Shown here: positions 26,188 through 36,364 of the stretch, one piece after another
Layout of the letters: every line of letters begins with the position of its first letter
Position numbering within the stretch: the stretch's first letter is position 1
Notes under the pieces: generated by a model
The model's database searches: none
What the model saw: only the letters and a program-made list of their open reading frames with translations
What the model was told of the DNA's origin: nothing
NCBI RefSeq assembly: GCF_004362525.1
Contig: NZ_SNXS01000002.1
Coordinates: 992,001-1,056,000 of the forward strand
Direction: 5' to 3'
Length of the DNA: 64,000 nt
DNA from: Roseateles toxinivorans
GTDB lineage: Bacteria; Pseudomonadota; Gammaproteobacteria; Burkholderiales; Burkholderiaceae_C
Made by a program: the position numbers and the translations under genes

Positions 26188-27890
26188 TCAGTCTCCATCT
26201 CGCGGGACATCACATCGGGTGCGCTGACGCCCAGCAGGGCCAGCGCATTGCGCAAGACCTGGCGCGTGGCCGTCAGCAGGGCCAGGCGCGCGCGGGTCTG
26301 GGCCGCATCATCGGTCAGGAAGCGCTCGGCCGCATAGTAGCTGTGGAACAGGCCGGCCACATCGCGCAGATAGAACGCCACATCATGCGGGGCCAGGTCT
26401 TGCGCCGCGCCACTGAGCATGCGCGGATAGTCGGCCAGCTTGAGCATCAGGGCGACCTCGGCGGGCGCGGTCAGCAGGCTCAGATCGGCCTCGCCCAGCG
26501 CGCTCTCGTCGCCGCCCCACTGTCGTATCACCGAGCAGATGCGTGCATGGGCGTACTGCACATAGAACACCGGGTTCTCGTCGTTCTGCTTCAGCGCCAG
26601 GTCCACATCGAAGGTGAACTCGGTGTCGGCCTTGCGGCTGATGAGGAAGAAGCGCACCGCGTCGCGGCTGGTCCAGTCGATCAGGTCGCGCAGGGTGACG
26701 TAGCTGCCTGAGCGCTTGGAGATCTTCACCTCCTGGCCGCCCTTCATCACCGTCACCATCTTGTGCAGCACATAGTCGGGGTAGCCCAGCGGTATGCCGA
26801 CGCCGGCCGCCTGCAGGCCGCCGCGCACGCGGGCGATGGTGCCGTGGTGGTCGGTGCCCTGGACGTTGATGACCTTGCTGTAGCCGCGCTCCCATTTGTT
26901 GATGTGATAGGCCACATCGGGCACGAAGTAGGTGTAGCTGCCGTCCTGCTTGCGCATGACACGGTCCTTGTCATCGCCGTAGTCGGTGGTGCGCAGCCAC
27001 AGCGCGCCGCCCTCTTCGAAGGTCTTTCCCGAAGCAATCAGCTTTGCAACGGTGGCCTCGACCAGGCCCTTGCTGTACAGGCTTGACTCGAGGAAGTAGT
27101 TGTCGAAGTGCAGACCGAAGGCCTGCAGGTCCAGGTCTTGCTCGTGGCGCAGATAGGCGACGGCGAACTGGCGGATGCTGTCCAGATCGGCCGGGTCGCC
27201 GGAGGCGGTGAACTCGCGGTCATCGGCCTTGACGGTGGCCTTGGCCATGAAGTCGTCGGCAATGTCCTGTATGTAGTCGCCGTTGTAGGCGGCCTCGGGC
27301 CAGTCGGCATCGCCGGGCTTCAGGCCCTTCAGGCGGTTCTGCGTGCTCGAGGCCAGCGTGGCGATCTGCACCCCGGCATCGTTGTAATAGAACTCGCGCA
27401 GCACCTTCCAGCCCTGGGTCTGGAACAGATGGCACAGCGAGTCGCCCAGCGCCGCCTGGCGGGCATGGCCCACATGCAGCGGGCCGGTCGGGTTGGCCGA
27501 GACGAATTCGATCATCAGCTGCTGGCCGTTGGCCGGCTGTTGGCCGAAGGTCTCGCCTGCGCTCAGCACCTCGGTCACGACGGCCTGCCGGGCGGCGTCG
27601 GTCAGGCGCAGATTGATGAAGCCGGGGCCGGCGATTTCCATGCTGGCCACCCAACGCTGCACCGCCGGGCGGCGCTGCAGCGCGTCGATCAGCGCCTGGG
27701 CCAGCTCGCGCGGGTTCTTTTTCAGCGGCCGCGCCATCTGCATGGCGGCGGTGCAGGCGAAATCGCCGTGGCTGGCCTGCTTGGGCGACTCGAAGGCGAT
27801 CGGAATGGACAGCGCCGGGCCGTCGGTGGGGCTCAGTTCCCGGATCACTTCACCCAGGGCTTGGAGCAGGTCTTGCTTGGCTTGAATCAT
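26184..27890 (-). CDS. argS: Arginine--tRNA ligase
   Basis: A 568-residue class I tRNA synthetase. It has the N-terminal tRNA-binding domain (1-100), the ATP motif Gly-Pro-Leu-His-Val-Gly-His-Ala-Arg with HVGH at 139-142, and a degenerate second motif Lys-Ile-Ser-Lys-Arg-Ser-Gly near residue 395. The C-terminal helical anticodon domain contains Tyr-Val-Gln-Tyr-Ala-His-Ala-Arg. Length is standard. It is first in the argS-SPOR-dsbA unit and divergent from the kinase gene. No strong ribosome site precedes the ATG. Confidence 0.97.
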   Translation of the reverse strand: MIQAKQDLLQALGEVIRELSPTDGPALSIPIAFESPKQASHGDFACTAAMQMARPLKKNPRELAQALIDALQRRPAVQRWVASMEIAGPGFINLRLTDAARQAVVTEVLSAGETFGQQPANGQQLMIEFVSANPTGPLHVGHARQAALGDSLCHLFQTQGWKVLREFYYNDAGVQIATLASSTQNRLKGLKPGDADWPEAAYNGDYIQDIADDFMAKATVKADDREFTASGDPADLDSIRQFAVAYLRHEQDLDLQAFGLHFDNYFLESSLYSKGLVEATVAKLIASGKTFEEGGALWLRTTDYGDDKDRVMRKQDGSYTYFVPDVAYHINKWERGYSKVINVQGTDHHGTIARVRGGLQAAGVGIPLGYPDYVLHKMVTVMKGGQEVKISKRSGSYVTLRDLIDWTSRDAVRFFLISRKADTEFTFDVDLALKQNDENPVFYVQYAHARICSVIRQWGGDESALGEADLSLLTAPAEVALMLKLADYPRMLSGAAQDLAPHDVAFYLRDVAGLFHSYYAAERFLTDDAAQTRARLALLTATRQVLRNALALLGVSAPDVMSREMETE

Positions 27891-27922
27891 GAGCTGATTC
27901 TACGTTTGCTGCCCGAACCTCC

Positions 27923-27954
27923 CTCGGCTTGCTTTGCTGGTAGCAAAAGCCGAG
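27923..27954. other. Hairpin in the argS/kinase divergent region
   Basis: An 8-bp perfect inverted repeat CTCGGCTT/AAGCCGAG surrounds a 16-base interior that itself contains TTGCT/AGCAA. It lies 33 bp before the argS start and 70 bp before the kinase start. It could be an operator or a leader hairpin; it has no U-tract for either direction. Confidence 0.5.
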
Positions 27955-28023
27955 ACTGGCAGCACTTTTGCACATCTTCGCTCCCGGGCGAGCCTTCACA
28001 AGGTGGGAAGATAGCTCCTTCAG

Positions 28024-29412
28024 ATGTCCAAATCAGACCTGACCCACTCCGAGCCCGACCATTTCGACCTGCCGCTTGACGGTGGCGGCGAGCCGCCCCT
28101 GCCTGCCTATGTGGGCAAGTACCGCATCCTTAAGCGCCTGGGCGAGGGGGCGACCAGCGAGGTGTTCCTGGCCCGGGACGAGTTCCGCGACACCGAGGTG
28201 GCGATCAAGCGCGTGCGCGGCGGCAGCGGCGAGGACGGCCCGTCGGGCCACTTCCCGAGCCGGCTGTTCGCCAACGAGGCGGCACTGGCCGGGCGGCTGC
28301 AGCACCCGAACGTGGTGCAGATACTTGACGCCTTCCCCGACCCGCACGAGCCCTATCTGGTGATGGAGTATGTGCCGGGCGTGACCTTGCGGCGCTTTTG
28401 CCGGCCCGACAACCTGTTGCCGCTGGACGTGATGGTGGAGGTGGGTTTCAAGTGCGCGATGGCCCTGTCCTATGTGTTCCGCCAGGGCGTGATACATCGC
28501 GACGTCAAGCCGGCCAATCTGCTGGCTGTGCTCGACGCCCAGGGCCAGGTCACCGACATCAAGGTCAGTGACTTCGGCAGCGCGCTGAACCTCAATTCCG
28601 ACCGCACGCAGATCCACCGCGTCGGCTCGCTGGCCTATATGTCGCCCGAGCAGCTCGATGGCGGCGATCTCGATTGCCGCTCCGACATCTACTCGCTGGG
28701 TGCCGTGCTCTACCACCTGGTGGCCGGCCGGCCGCCCTTTGATGCGCCTGCTCAGGCCAGCCTGATGCACCAGATCTACAGCCAGGCGCCGGCCACCCTG
28801 CAGGGGCAGCGCGGGGGGGTGACGCCTGAGCTGGATGCGGTGATCCTGAAGGCCCTGGCCAAGCAGCCGCAGGACCGCTACGACGACTGGGAAGGCTTCG
28901 GCCGCGCCCTGTCCGACCTGGTGGCCAAGCAGCTGGTGCCGCTGGCGCAGTTCCAGGAGGTGATGGACTCGGAGCGCTTCAATCTGCTGCGCAGCCTGGA
29001 CTTCTTCGTCGGCTTCGACGATGTGCAGCTGTGGGAGGTGGTGCACCGGGCGCGCTGGCGGCGCTACAGCATCGGCCACTCGCTCTACAAGAAGGGCCAG
29101 GAGGGCAATACCTTCCACATCATCGCGCACGGCGATCTGGAGGTGTTCCGCGACGGCCAGCGCGTCGCCCAGCTGGGGGCGGGCACCTCAGTGGGCGAGA
29201 TGGCCTATCTGGCGCCCAACCCCGATCTGCGCCGCCACAGCACCGACGTGCTGGTAGCCTCGCCCTGCACGACGATCTCGTTCACGCCCGAGTCACTGGG
29301 CCAGCTCAGCGAGCAATGCCAGCACCGCTTTGACAGTGCCTTCATCCGCGTGCTGGTGCGCAGGCTGCATGCGGCGCATGAGGCGCTTGCCCACCCAAGA
29401 CGAATCCTCTAG
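28024..29412 (+). CDS. Ser/Thr protein kinase with C-terminal cyclic-nucleotide-binding domain
   Basis: A 462-residue soluble protein with no membrane helix. Residues 33-300 are a Hanks-type kinase: Gly-rich loop Leu-Gly-Glu-Gly-Ala-Thr-Ser-Glu-Val (39-47), Lys62, the catalytic loop His158-Arg-Asp160 with Lys162 and Asn165, Asp183-Phe-Gly and Ser-Pro-Glu at 207-209. All catalytic residues are present. Residues 320-440 resemble a cyclic-nucleotide-binding fold, with Gly391-Glu392 and Arg403/Arg404 at the expected place of the phosphate-binding cassette. The order (kinase first, sensor last) is the reverse of eukaryotic PKG. Substrate and ligand unknown. Confidence 0.9.
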   Translation: MSKSDLTHSEPDHFDLPLDGGGEPPLPAYVGKYRILKRLGEGATSEVFLARDEFRDTEVAIKRVRGGSGEDGPSGHFPSRLFANEAALAGRLQHPNVVQILDAFPDPHEPYLVMEYVPGVTLRRFCRPDNLLPLDVMVEVGFKCAMALSYVFRQGVIHRDVKPANLLAVLDAQGQVTDIKVSDFGSALNLNSDRTQIHRVGSLAYMSPEQLDGGDLDCRSDIYSLGAVLYHLVAGRPPFDAPAQASLMHQIYSQAPATLQGQRGGVTPELDAVILKALAKQPQDRYDDWEGFGRALSDLVAKQLVPLAQFQEVMDSERFNLLRSLDFFVGFDDVQLWEVVHRARWRRYSIGHSLYKKGQEGNTFHIIAHGDLEVFRDGQRVAQLGAGTSVGEMAYLAPNPDLRRHSTDVLVASPCTTISFTPESLGQLSEQCQHRFDSAFIRVLVRRLHAAHEALAHPRRIL

Positions 29413-29483
29413 CGCGGCTCTTGGCCGCTGTGCTTCAATCACCAACGGCAATCATGCCCACCCTCTGGACGGAGAAGTCATTC

Positions 29484-29843
29484 ATGAAAAAGATCTTCAT
29501 CGCTTTCACGCTCGCCATGGCCGGACTGTCAACGTCTGCGCTGGCCGTCGATGCCAGCTGCGAGGCCAAGGCCACCGAGAAGAAGCTGGCCGGCGCAGCC
29601 AAGACCAGCTTCATGAAGAAATGCGAGAGCGATGCGAGTGCCGCCACCGCGTCGGCGGCCTGCGAGGCCCAGGCGGCCGAGAAGAAGCTGGCGGGTGCGG
29701 CCAAGAACAGCTTCGTCAAGAAGTGCAGCACCGACACCATGGCCGGCAATGCGCAGAGCGCCTGCGAGGCTCAGGCGGCCGAGAAGAAGCTGGCCGGCGC
29801 GGCGAAGAACAGCTTCGTCAAGAAGTGCGCCGCTGGAGGCTGA
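29484..29843 (+). CDS. PsiF-repeat secreted protein
   Basis: A 119-residue protein with a signal peptide (1-21, ending Ala-Leu-Ala) and three copies of a 34-residue unit, each starting Cys-Glu-Ala and ending Lys-Lys-Cys around Glu-Lys-Lys-Leu-Ala-Gly-Ala-Ala-Lys. The unit matches the PsiF repeat (PF07769), first seen in an E. coli phosphate-starvation protein. Each unit has two Cys, six in all, probably paired in the periplasm. GGAG precedes the ATG at 29484. It follows the kinase gene by 71 bp. Function unknown. Confidence 0.88.
   Translation: MKKIFIAFTLAMAGLSTSALAVDASCEAKATEKKLAGAAKTSFMKKCESDASAATASAACEAQAAEKKLAGAAKNSFVKKCSTDTMAGNAQSACEAQAAEKKLAGAAKNSFVKKCAAGG
29559..29830 (+). repeat. 102-bp tandem repeat within the PsiF gene
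   Basis: The Cys codon opening each unit falls at 29559, 29661 and 29763, an exact 102-bp period. Copies two and three are nearly identical at DNA level over the first 68 bases, which points to recent duplication or gene conversion. Confidence 0.85.
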
Positions 29844-29919
29844 AGTCCTTGCGGGACAGACCTTGCGACCCACGCGCAGCGTGGCCGCACGCTCTGTCCC
29901 CAACTGACTAGGTAGTTCT

Positions 29920-29963
29920 GTAGCCCGGATGAAATCCGGGACCCCGGATTCCATCCGGGCTAC
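29920..29963. repeat. REP-like palindrome at the 3' end of the LysR gene
   Basis: This is the same element as at 9746-9793: GTAGCCCGGATG on the left and CATCCGGGCTAC on the right. On the minus strand its GTAG end provides the TAG stop codon (29960-29962) of the LysR regulator. It lies between the convergent PsiF and LysR genes. Confidence 0.9.
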
Positions 29964-30862
29964 TGCCAATATCCCTCATCCCCATAGCTGGCCTTTAGGA
30001 AATCAATCCACAGCCGCACGCGCAAGGCCAGATGCTTGCGCTGCGGAAACACCGCATAGATGCCGTTCGGCGGCGCGGCGAAATCATCTAGCACCGGCTG
30101 CAACCGTCCGGCCGCGATATCGGCCTCGACCTCCCAGGTGCTGCGCCAGGCCAGTCCCAGGCCGGCCACGCACCAGTCGTGCAGCACCTGGCCATCGCTG
30201 CAATCGAGCCGGCCGCTGGGGCGCAGATGGGTCAGCTGGCCTTCCACCGTGAAGGCCCAGCCGCGCGTCTGGCTGGCGTCCGAGCTCAGCGTCAGGCATT
30301 CATGGCGGCTCAGCTCGGACGGATGGGCCGGCACACCGGCGCGCTTCAGATAGCTGGGCGCGGCCACGCACAGGCGGCGGTTGTCGGCCAGGCGCAGGCT
30401 GACCAGGCTGGAGTCGGGCAGGTCACCGACGCGCACCGCGCAATCAAAACCCTCGTTGACGATGTCTATCACCCGGTCGCTGAGATTCAGCGACAGATGC
30501 ACGTCCGGATGCTGGGCCAGGAATTTCGGTATCAGCGGCGCCACATGGCGGCGGCCGAAGCCGGCCGGCGCGGTGATGCGCACATAGCCGCTGGCCTTCA
30601 GCCCGCCGGCACTGACGCTGGCCTCGGCATTGGCCAGATCGCCCAGCAGGCGCTGGCAGTCCTCCAGAAAGGCGCTGCCCTCATGGGTCAGGCTGATCTT
30701 GCGCGTGGTGCGCACCAGCAGCTTGACGCCCAGGCGCTCCTCCAGGCCATCGATGCGCCGGCCTATCACCGCCGGTGCCACGCCCTCGGCCTGGGCGGCG
30801 GCCGTCAGGCTGCCCTTGGTGGCCACCAGGGTGAATGACTCCATCTGTTTGAGGCGATCCAT
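29960..30862 (-). CDS. LysR family transcriptional regulator
   Basis: A 300-residue DNA-binding protein. The N-terminal winged helix-turn-helix (1-60) has Phe-Thr-Leu-Val-Ala...Gly-Ser-Leu-Thr-Ala-Ala-Ala and Arg-Arg-Ile-Asp-Gly-Leu-Glu-Glu-Arg-Leu-Gly; residues 90-295 form the effector domain. It is of the CrgA/AaeR-like subgroup. The start at 30862 matches the family (Met-Asp-Arg-Leu). It is divergent from malate synthase G, with 186 bp between the starts, so it may control that gene and itself. Its stop codon lies within a repeat element. Confidence 0.92.
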   Translation of the reverse strand: MDRLKQMESFTLVATKGSLTAAAQAEGVAPAVIGRRIDGLEERLGVKLLVRTTRKISLTHEGSAFLEDCQRLLGDLANAEASVSAGGLKASGYVRITAPAGFGRRHVAPLIPKFLAQHPDVHLSLNLSDRVIDIVNEGFDCAVRVGDLPDSSLVSLRLADNRRLCVAAPSYLKRAGVPAHPSELSRHECLTLSSDASQTRGWAFTVEGQLTHLRPSGRLDCSDGQVLHDWCVAGLGLAWRSTWEVEADIAAGRLQPVLDDFAAPPNGIYAVFPQRKHLALRVRLWIDFLKASYGDEGYWQ

Positions 30863-31048
30863 GGGCCGGCATTGTGCGCTTTGATTCGGGTAAATAGTCA
30901 ATTTTCGACCGGACTGCAATCAAAAAAGTCATGTATCAACTGCCGGGCAGCGTGTGAATGCACCGGGCAAACGGGCTTAAATTTCGGCCAAGGCTGGCAG
31001 ATTCGCGCCGCCGCCCGGTTCCTATCTTCTTGATTGAGGTTGATGTCC

Positions 31049-33247
31049 ATGACCACTGCCCGCACCACCCGCCACCGGCTCCAGATCGCCACGCCGCTGT
31101 ACCGCTTCATCGAGGACGAGGTGCTGCCCGGCACCGGCGTGGACCCGGCCGCCTTCTGGGCCGGTTTCGATGCCATCGTGCACGACCTGGCGCCCAAGAA
31201 TGCGGCCCTGCTGGCCGAGCGCGACCGGCTGCAGACCGAGCTCGACGCCTGGCACCGAGCCCATCCGGGGCCGATCGCCGACATGCCCGCCTACCGGGCC
31301 TTTCTGGAGCGCATCGGCTACCTGGTGGCGCAGCCGCAGCAGGTGCAGATCAGCACGGCCAACGTTGACGCCGAGCTGGCGAGCCAAGCCGGCCCGCAGC
31401 TGGTGGTGCCGATACTGAACGCACGCTATGCCTTGAACGCGGCCAATTCGCGCTGGGGATCGCTCTATGACGCGCTCTACGGCACCGATGCCATCGCGGA
31501 GACCGACGGCGCCGAGAAGGGCTCGGCCTACAACCCGGTGCGTGGTGCTAAGGTCATCGCCTTCGCCCGTGCCGTGCTGGACCAGGCCGCCCCGCTGGAG
31601 GGCGCATCACACCGCGATGCGAGCGGCTACCGAGTCGAGGCCGGTCGCCTGGTCGTGAGCCTGCTCGGCGGCGGGCAGACCGGCCTGGCCGACCCCAGCC
31701 AGTTCCTCGGCTACCGCGGCGAGGCCGCCACGCCCAGCTCGGTGCTGCTGCGCCACAACGGCCTGCACCTGGACCTGCAGATCGACCGCGGCACCGCCAT
31801 CGGCCGCAGCGACGCCGCCGGCGTCAGCGACCTGGTGCTGGAGTCGGCCCTGTCCACCATCCTCGACCTGGAAGACTCGGTCGCCGCCGTCGATGCCGAA
31901 GACAAGCTGCTGGCCTATCGCAACTGGCTGGGCATCCAGCTGGGCACCTTGACCGAGGAGATCAACAAGGGCGGCCGCATCAGCACCCGCAGCCTCAACC
32001 CGGACCGGCACTACACCGCTGCGCAGGGTGGCGAGCTGGCCCTGCATGGCCGTTCGCTGATGTTCGTGCGCAATGTCGGCCACCTGATGACGAATCCGGC
32101 CATCCTGTATGCCGACGGCAAGGAGATCCCCGAGGGCATCATGGACGCGGTGATCACCGTCACCATCGCCCTGCATGACCTGCAGCGCCATGGCCGCGAC
32201 GGGCTGCGCAATTCGCGCCAGGGCTCGGTCTACATCGTCAAGCCCAAGATGCACGGTCCGGCCGAGGTGGCGTTTGCGGCCGAGCTGTTCGGCCGCGTCG
32301 AGCAGGTGCTGGGCCTGGCGGATAGCACCGTCAAGCTGGGCATCATGGACGAGGAGCGCCGCACCAGCGTCAACCTCAAGGCCTGCATTGCCGCGGCCAG
32401 CAGCCGTGTGGCCTTCATCAACACCGGGTTCCTGGACCGCACCGGCGACGAGATGCACACCGCCATGCTGGCCGGACCGATGCTGCGCAAGGGCGATATG
32501 AAGACCAGCGCCTGGATACAGGCCTATGAGCGCAGCAATGTGCTGGTGGGCCTGTCCTGCGGCCTGCGCGGCCGTGCCCAGATCGGCAAGGGCATGTGGG
32601 CCATGCCCGACCTGATGGCGGCGATGCTGGAGCAGAAGATTGCCCATCCGAAGGCCGGCGCCAACACCGCCTGGGTGCCCTCGCCGACGGCCGCCACCCT
32701 GCACGCGCTGCACTACCACCAGGTCAACGTGGCCTCGGTGCAGCGCGAACTCGAGCAGCAGGATGCCAATGCGCTGCGCGACGAGCTGCTGGACCGCCTG
32801 CTGACGGTGCCGGTGGTGGCCGAGGCCCGCTGGAGCGAGGCCGAGCGCCAGCAGGAGCTGGACAACAATGTGCAGGGCATTCTCGGTTATGTGGTGCGCT
32901 GGGTCGACCAGGGCGTGGGCTGCTCCAAGGTGCCCGACATCCACAATATCGGTCTGATGGAGGACCGCGCCACCCTGCGCATCTCCAGCCAGCACATCGC
33001 CAACTGGCTGCACCATGGCGTGGTCAGCGCCGATCAGGTGCGCTCATCCTTCGAGCGCATGGCCGCGGTTGTCGATGGACAGAACGCTGGGGACGGCGCC
33101 TACCGCCCGATGGCCGGCCACTTCGCCACCTCGGCCGCCTACCAGGCCGCACTGGATCTGGTCTTCAAGGGCAAGGAGCAGCCCAGCGGCTACACCGAAC
33201 CCCTGCTGCATGCCTGGCGGCTGAAGGTCAAGGCGGCGGCAGCCTGA
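31049..33247 (+). CDS. glcB: Malate synthase G
   Basis: A 732-residue enzyme that condenses glyoxylate with acetyl-CoA to make malate in the glyoxylate or glycolate routes. Length and sequence fit the G form: [14 protein letters not shown], [11 protein letters not shown] and Lys-Pro-Lys-Met-His-Gly-Pro. The ATG at 31049 is chosen because GAGG lies nine bases upstream; the ATG at 31043 is too close. The divergent LysR gene may regulate it. A strong terminator follows. Confidence 0.96.
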   Translation: MTTARTTRHRLQIATPLYRFIEDEVLPGTGVDPAAFWAGFDAIVHDLAPKNAALLAERDRLQTELDAWHRAHPGPIADMPAYRAFLERIGYLVAQPQQVQISTANVDAELASQAGPQLVVPILNARYALNAANSRWGSLYDALYGTDAIAETDGAEKGSAYNPVRGAKVIAFARAVLDQAAPLEGASHRDASGYRVEAGRLVVSLLGGGQTGLADPSQFLGYRGEAATPSSVLLRHNGLHLDLQIDRGTAIGRSDAAGVSDLVLESALSTILDLEDSVAAVDAEDKLLAYRNWLGIQLGTLTEEINKGGRISTRSLNPDRHYTAAQGGELALHGRSLMFVRNVGHLMTNPAILYADGKEIPEGIMDAVITVTIALHDLQRHGRDGLRNSRQGSVYIVKPKMHGPAEVAFAAELFGRVEQVLGLADSTVKLGIMDEERRTSVNLKACIAAASSRVAFINTGFLDRTGDEMHTAMLAGPMLRKGDMKTSAWIQAYERSNVLVGLSCGLRGRAQIGKGMWAMPDLMAAMLEQKIAHPKAGANTAWVPSPTAATLHALHYHQVNVASVQRELEQQDANALRDELLDRLLTVPVVAEARWSEAERQQELDNNVQGILGYVVRWVDQGVGCSKVPDIHNIGLMEDRATLRISSQHIANWLHHGVVSADQVRSSFERMAAVVDGQNAGDGAYRPMAGHFATSAAYQAALDLVFKGKEQPSGYTEPLLHAWRLKVKAAAA

Positions 33248-33285
33248 GGCCCGTCAAGCTGCAAGCCCGTCGATCAGGCATAAAA

Positions 33286-33309
33286 AAACGGCGCCCGAGG
33301 GCGCCGTTT
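33286..33309. terminator. Bidirectional Rho-independent terminator
   Basis: A perfect 11-bp stem AAACGGCGCCC/GGGCGCCGTTT folds around a CGAG tetraloop. TTTCTATT follows on the plus strand, ending glcB. On the minus strand a run of seven T follows, ending the TonB receptor gene. The two genes converge here. Confidence 0.92.
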
Positions 33310-33328
33310 CTATTGGCCTGATGCGAGA

Positions 33329-36184
33329 TCAGAACTTGGCGGTGGCGCCCAGGAAGAACGAGCGGCCGAAGACGTCGTAGTAGCCAGGGATGGTGTCCAG
33401 GGCCTGCGTACCCGAAGTGCCCGATGCGAAGATCGGCGGCTTCTTGTCGAACAGGTTGGTGATGCCGGCGAACAGCTCGACGCCCTTGCGCAGGTTGTAG
33501 CCCACGCGCACGTTGTGGTACGTGTGTGCGCCAATCTTCGGGAAGCCGTCGGCCGTCGTGCCCACGGCCATGTCGGCGCGGCCGATATGACGCATGTTCC
33601 AGTTGGCCTTGAACGGACCCTTCTTCCAGCCCACGTTGGCGTTGGCCGTCATCTTGATGAAGCCCTGGTCGGAGGTCGAACCGCCGGCCTGACCCAGGAG
33701 GTCAACTTCGGGTTCGCCGGCCAGCGGCAGCTGGGTGGCCTTGTCGTAGAACGTCGCAATCGCCGACAGGTCGAAGTCACCCCAGTTGGCGGTCTTGAAG
33801 CCGTAGCGAACGTCCAGGTCCACGCCCTGGATGTCCAGCGAGGCCACGTTCTGCAGCTCTTCGTTCACCGAACGCAGCACGTAGTTGGCGCCGGGCAGCA
33901 GCGGGTGGGTGCCACGGGTCTTGGATCCGCACAGCAGACGGTTCGGCGTGTCGTAGCACAGGTTCACAGCGGTCTGACGCGAGACCGTGGTGATCATGTC
34001 CTTGACCTTGATGTCGAAGCGGTCGATCGCCAGCGAGAAGCCCTTCAGCGCCTTGGGCGTGAACACCAGACCATAGGTCATGGTCGTGCCGATTTCGGGG
34101 TTCAGGTTGGCATTGCCACCCGAGAAGCCCTCGACGCTCTGCTCGATCGACTGTGCCGGCACGTAGTTGGTCGGCACGCCGTCGGCCGCGCAGTTGGCGG
34201 CGCGGGTCGGGTTGGCATTGCGACGCGATTCCGTGCAGGGGTCGTTGACGACGCCGAAGGTCTGGCCGATGCCGGACAGCTCGCCGGGCACCGGGGTGCG
34301 CACGGCACGGGCCTTCATGGCACGCAGGCGCAGGCCATCGGTGGGCTCCCAGTCGCCGCCGAACTTCCAGGTGTTGTAGCTCTTGCTGTTGCTGCTGGAG
34401 TGACGATATGCGCCTTCCAGGTTCAGCGAGTTGATGAAGGGCTTATCGGCCAGCACCGGAACCAGCATTTCAACAAACACTTCGCGCGTCTTGATCTTGA
34501 CGTAGTCGGTGTCGCCGATCTGGTTGCCGGTCACGTTGCCCAGATTGATCTGGGTATCGTGGTCCAGGCCGCCCTTGAGCGTGCGCGACTCGGCACCGAA
34601 GGCGGTGCGCACATCACCGGCGGGCAGCTTGAACGGCGAACCGGACAGGCTGACGATGGTGTCGTTCAGTGTGCTCTTGCCGCGCGAGGAGGTGTCCACC
34701 GTCAGGTAGTCGGCCATCGCCTTGGTGTAGGGAGCGAAGGGGTTGATCGGCACGCAGCCATTGCCGCGAGCGGCTGCGTCGATGCAGCGGTAGGTGCCGG
34801 GCGCGCCGGGAACCGGTTCAACACGCAGGCCGTGGTACAGCTGGCCCAGGCCGACCGAACCTTCGGTGCCCAGGTTGACCGTGGTGCGGCCGAACACATG
34901 AGAAGCTTCCCAGCGCCAGTCCTGGCCCAGGCCCATCAGGCTGTCCAGTTCGCCCTTGACGCCGAACACGGTACGTGCCACGTCACGGTCGCTGCTGGCG
35001 CCGCGGTTGCCGCCCAGCGTCTCGTTCGAGAAGCGCTGCCACCAGTTCATTTCGGTCTGGCCGGCGGCGTCCAGTGCGGCCTTCATGGCCGGAGGCACGA
35101 AGGGGTTGGTCGCGGGGATCGAGGGCTGCAGGCCGCCAAAGGTGTTGGCATTGGCCTGGAAGGGGTGACCTTCGAACGACGAGTCCACCGAACTGGTCGA
35201 GAAGTTCACTTCGCCGAAGGCGGTGACGTTCTTGTTGATCTTGTACTCGGCTTCGCCGGCGGCGACGACGCGCTTGGTCGGGATCGCCAGGTCGCGCTGG
35301 GCATTGCGGTTGTAGCCGTCGGTTGCCGTCGAGAAGGGGATCAGGTTGCCGTTGGCATCGGTGAAGCTGTTGCCACGGCGCGTGAAGCTGCCGGTGCCGA
35401 TGAAGAAGCGACCGTTGGCGCCCACGCCCGAGCGAGCGGCCGGGCCCTTGATCAGCGAGTCGGGCGAGCCCCAGAAGATGTCGTCCTCGCAGATCTCGCG
35501 GTCCTTGCAGCTGACGCGGCCGTCCTTGTGGAATTCCAGCGTCAGCAGCGCGCGGCCGCCGTCACCGAACTTGCCGCCCATCATCACATGGGCCTGCGTG
35601 CCCTTGTTGTCGCCCTTGGAGGCTTCGCCGTACTGAACGCCGACTTCAACGCCTTCGAAATTCTTCTTGGTGATGATGTTGATCACACCGGCGACCGCGT
35701 CGGCGCCATAGACGGCCGATGCGCCGCCGGTCATGACTTCGACGCGCTCGATATTGGCAAACGGGATGGAGTTGAAGTCAACGCCGGTGCCCGTGGTCGT
35801 GCCACCGGGGAAGCGACGACCGTTGACCAGCACCAGGGTGCGGCCCGCGCCGAGGTTGCGCAGATTGGCCTGCTGCAGACCGGAGGACTCGACACCGGAG
35901 AAGGTGGACTGCGTGCGCGAGGAGCCGAAGGACGGCGTGAACTGCGGCAGCTGGGTGGCCATGTCGGCGAAGTTGGTGACGCCGATATTGGCCATCGTCT
36001 CCGTCGTCACTGCCAGCACCGGCGTCGTGCCTTCGAGGTTGGGGCGAACAATGCGCGAACCGGTCACAACGACGGACTCGATCTTCTCGACCTTGTCTGT
36101 GGTCTGCGCCATCGCGGGCAGTGCCGGCAACATGCCGGTGACCAGCAGCGCCGCCGCGGCGCTGAGCTTGTTTCTCTTGAACAT
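33329..36184 (-). CDS. TonB-dependent outer-membrane receptor
   Basis: A 951-residue protein with a signal peptide (1-26, Ala-Met-Ala-Gln), a plug starting Glu-Ser-Val-Val-Val-Thr-Gly-Ser-Arg-Ile near residue 37, and a long barrel ending in Phe (Ala-Thr-Ala-Lys-Phe). The plug has Asn-Gly-Arg-Arg-Phe-Pro-Gly and Tyr-Gly-Ala-Asp-Ala-Val-Ala-Gly-Val-Ile-Asn-Ile. Two close Cys pairs probably form extracellular disulfides. The TonB box is near Ile-Glu-Ser-Val-Val-Val. Substrate unknown; no siderophore gene is nearby, so a carbohydrate or peptide is as likely. GGAG precedes the ATG at 36184. Confidence 0.93.
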   Translation of the reverse strand: MFKRNKLSAAAALLVTGMLPALPAMAQTTDKVEKIESVVVTGSRIVRPNLEGTTPVLAVTTETMANIGVTNFADMATQLPQFTPSFGSSRTQSTFSGVESSGLQQANLRNLGAGRTLVLVNGRRFPGGTTTGTGVDFNSIPFANIERVEVMTGGASAVYGADAVAGVINIITKKNFEGVEVGVQYGEASKGDNKGTQAHVMMGGKFGDGGRALLTLEFHKDGRVSCKDREICEDDIFWGSPDSLIKGPAARSGVGANGRFFIGTGSFTRRGNSFTDANGNLIPFSTATDGYNRNAQRDLAIPTKRVVAAGEAEYKINKNVTAFGEVNFSTSSVDSSFEGHPFQANANTFGGLQPSIPATNPFVPPAMKAALDAAGQTEMNWWQRFSNETLGGNRGASSDRDVARTVFGVKGELDSLMGLGQDWRWEASHVFGRTTVNLGTEGSVGLGQLYHGLRVEPVPGAPGTYRCIDAAARGNGCVPINPFAPYTKAMADYLTVDTSSRGKSTLNDTIVSLSGSPFKLPAGDVRTAFGAESRTLKGGLDHDTQINLGNVTGNQIGDTDYVKIKTREVFVEMLVPVLADKPFINSLNLEGAYRHSSSNSKSYNTWKFGGDWEPTDGLRLRAMKARAVRTPVPGELSGIGQTFGVVNDPCTESRRNANPTRAANCAADGVPTNYVPAQSIEQSVEGFSGGNANLNPEIGTTMTYGLVFTPKALKGFSLAIDRFDIKVKDMITTVSRQTAVNLCYDTPNRLLCGSKTRGTHPLLPGANYVLRSVNEELQNVASLDIQGVDLDVRYGFKTANWGDFDLSAIATFYDKATQLPLAGEPEVDLLGQAGGSTSDQGFIKMTANANVGWKKGPFKANWNMRHIGRADMAVGTTADGFPKIGAHTYHNVRVGYNLRKGVELFAGITNLFDKKPPIFASGTSGTQALDTIPGYYDVFGRSFFLGATAKF

Positions 36185-36336
36185 GGGAATCTCCAGATAA
36201 GGATGTGTGGTTGCATTGCCCCTGTCAGGCCGTACCCGCCGGATGGGCGGGCGCAAACACAGCGTGACAACAACTTGACTTAGGGTAGTTGTTCGGAAAT
36301 TTTAGGAGGGGGTGGCTGCGGTGAAAAAAGGGCTCG

Positions 36337-36364
36337 TTTCCTGTTGCAGCAGTGCAACGAGAAA
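36337..36364. promoter_or_regulatory. Imperfect 12-bp inverted repeat, candidate operator
   Basis: GTTGCA-GCAG-TGCAAC (36343-36358) is perfect, and TTTC/GAAA extend it on both sides with two mismatches. It lies 153 bp before the left TonB gene and 346 bp before the right one. A related arrangement TGCAA-CAAA-TTGCA occurs at 36504-36517. Such sites suit LacI- or GntR-like regulators. Binding is inferred only from symmetry. Confidence 0.4.

Noticed and set aside
30863-31048. A LysR operator between the LysR gene and glcB
   Set aside because: Several T-N11-A matches occur, but the motif is too loose to point to one site.
33515-36283. A plus-strand open frame of 922 codons opposite the left TonB receptor
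   Set aside because: It is the mirror of a well-conserved receptor gene and has no domain, signal or ribosome site.
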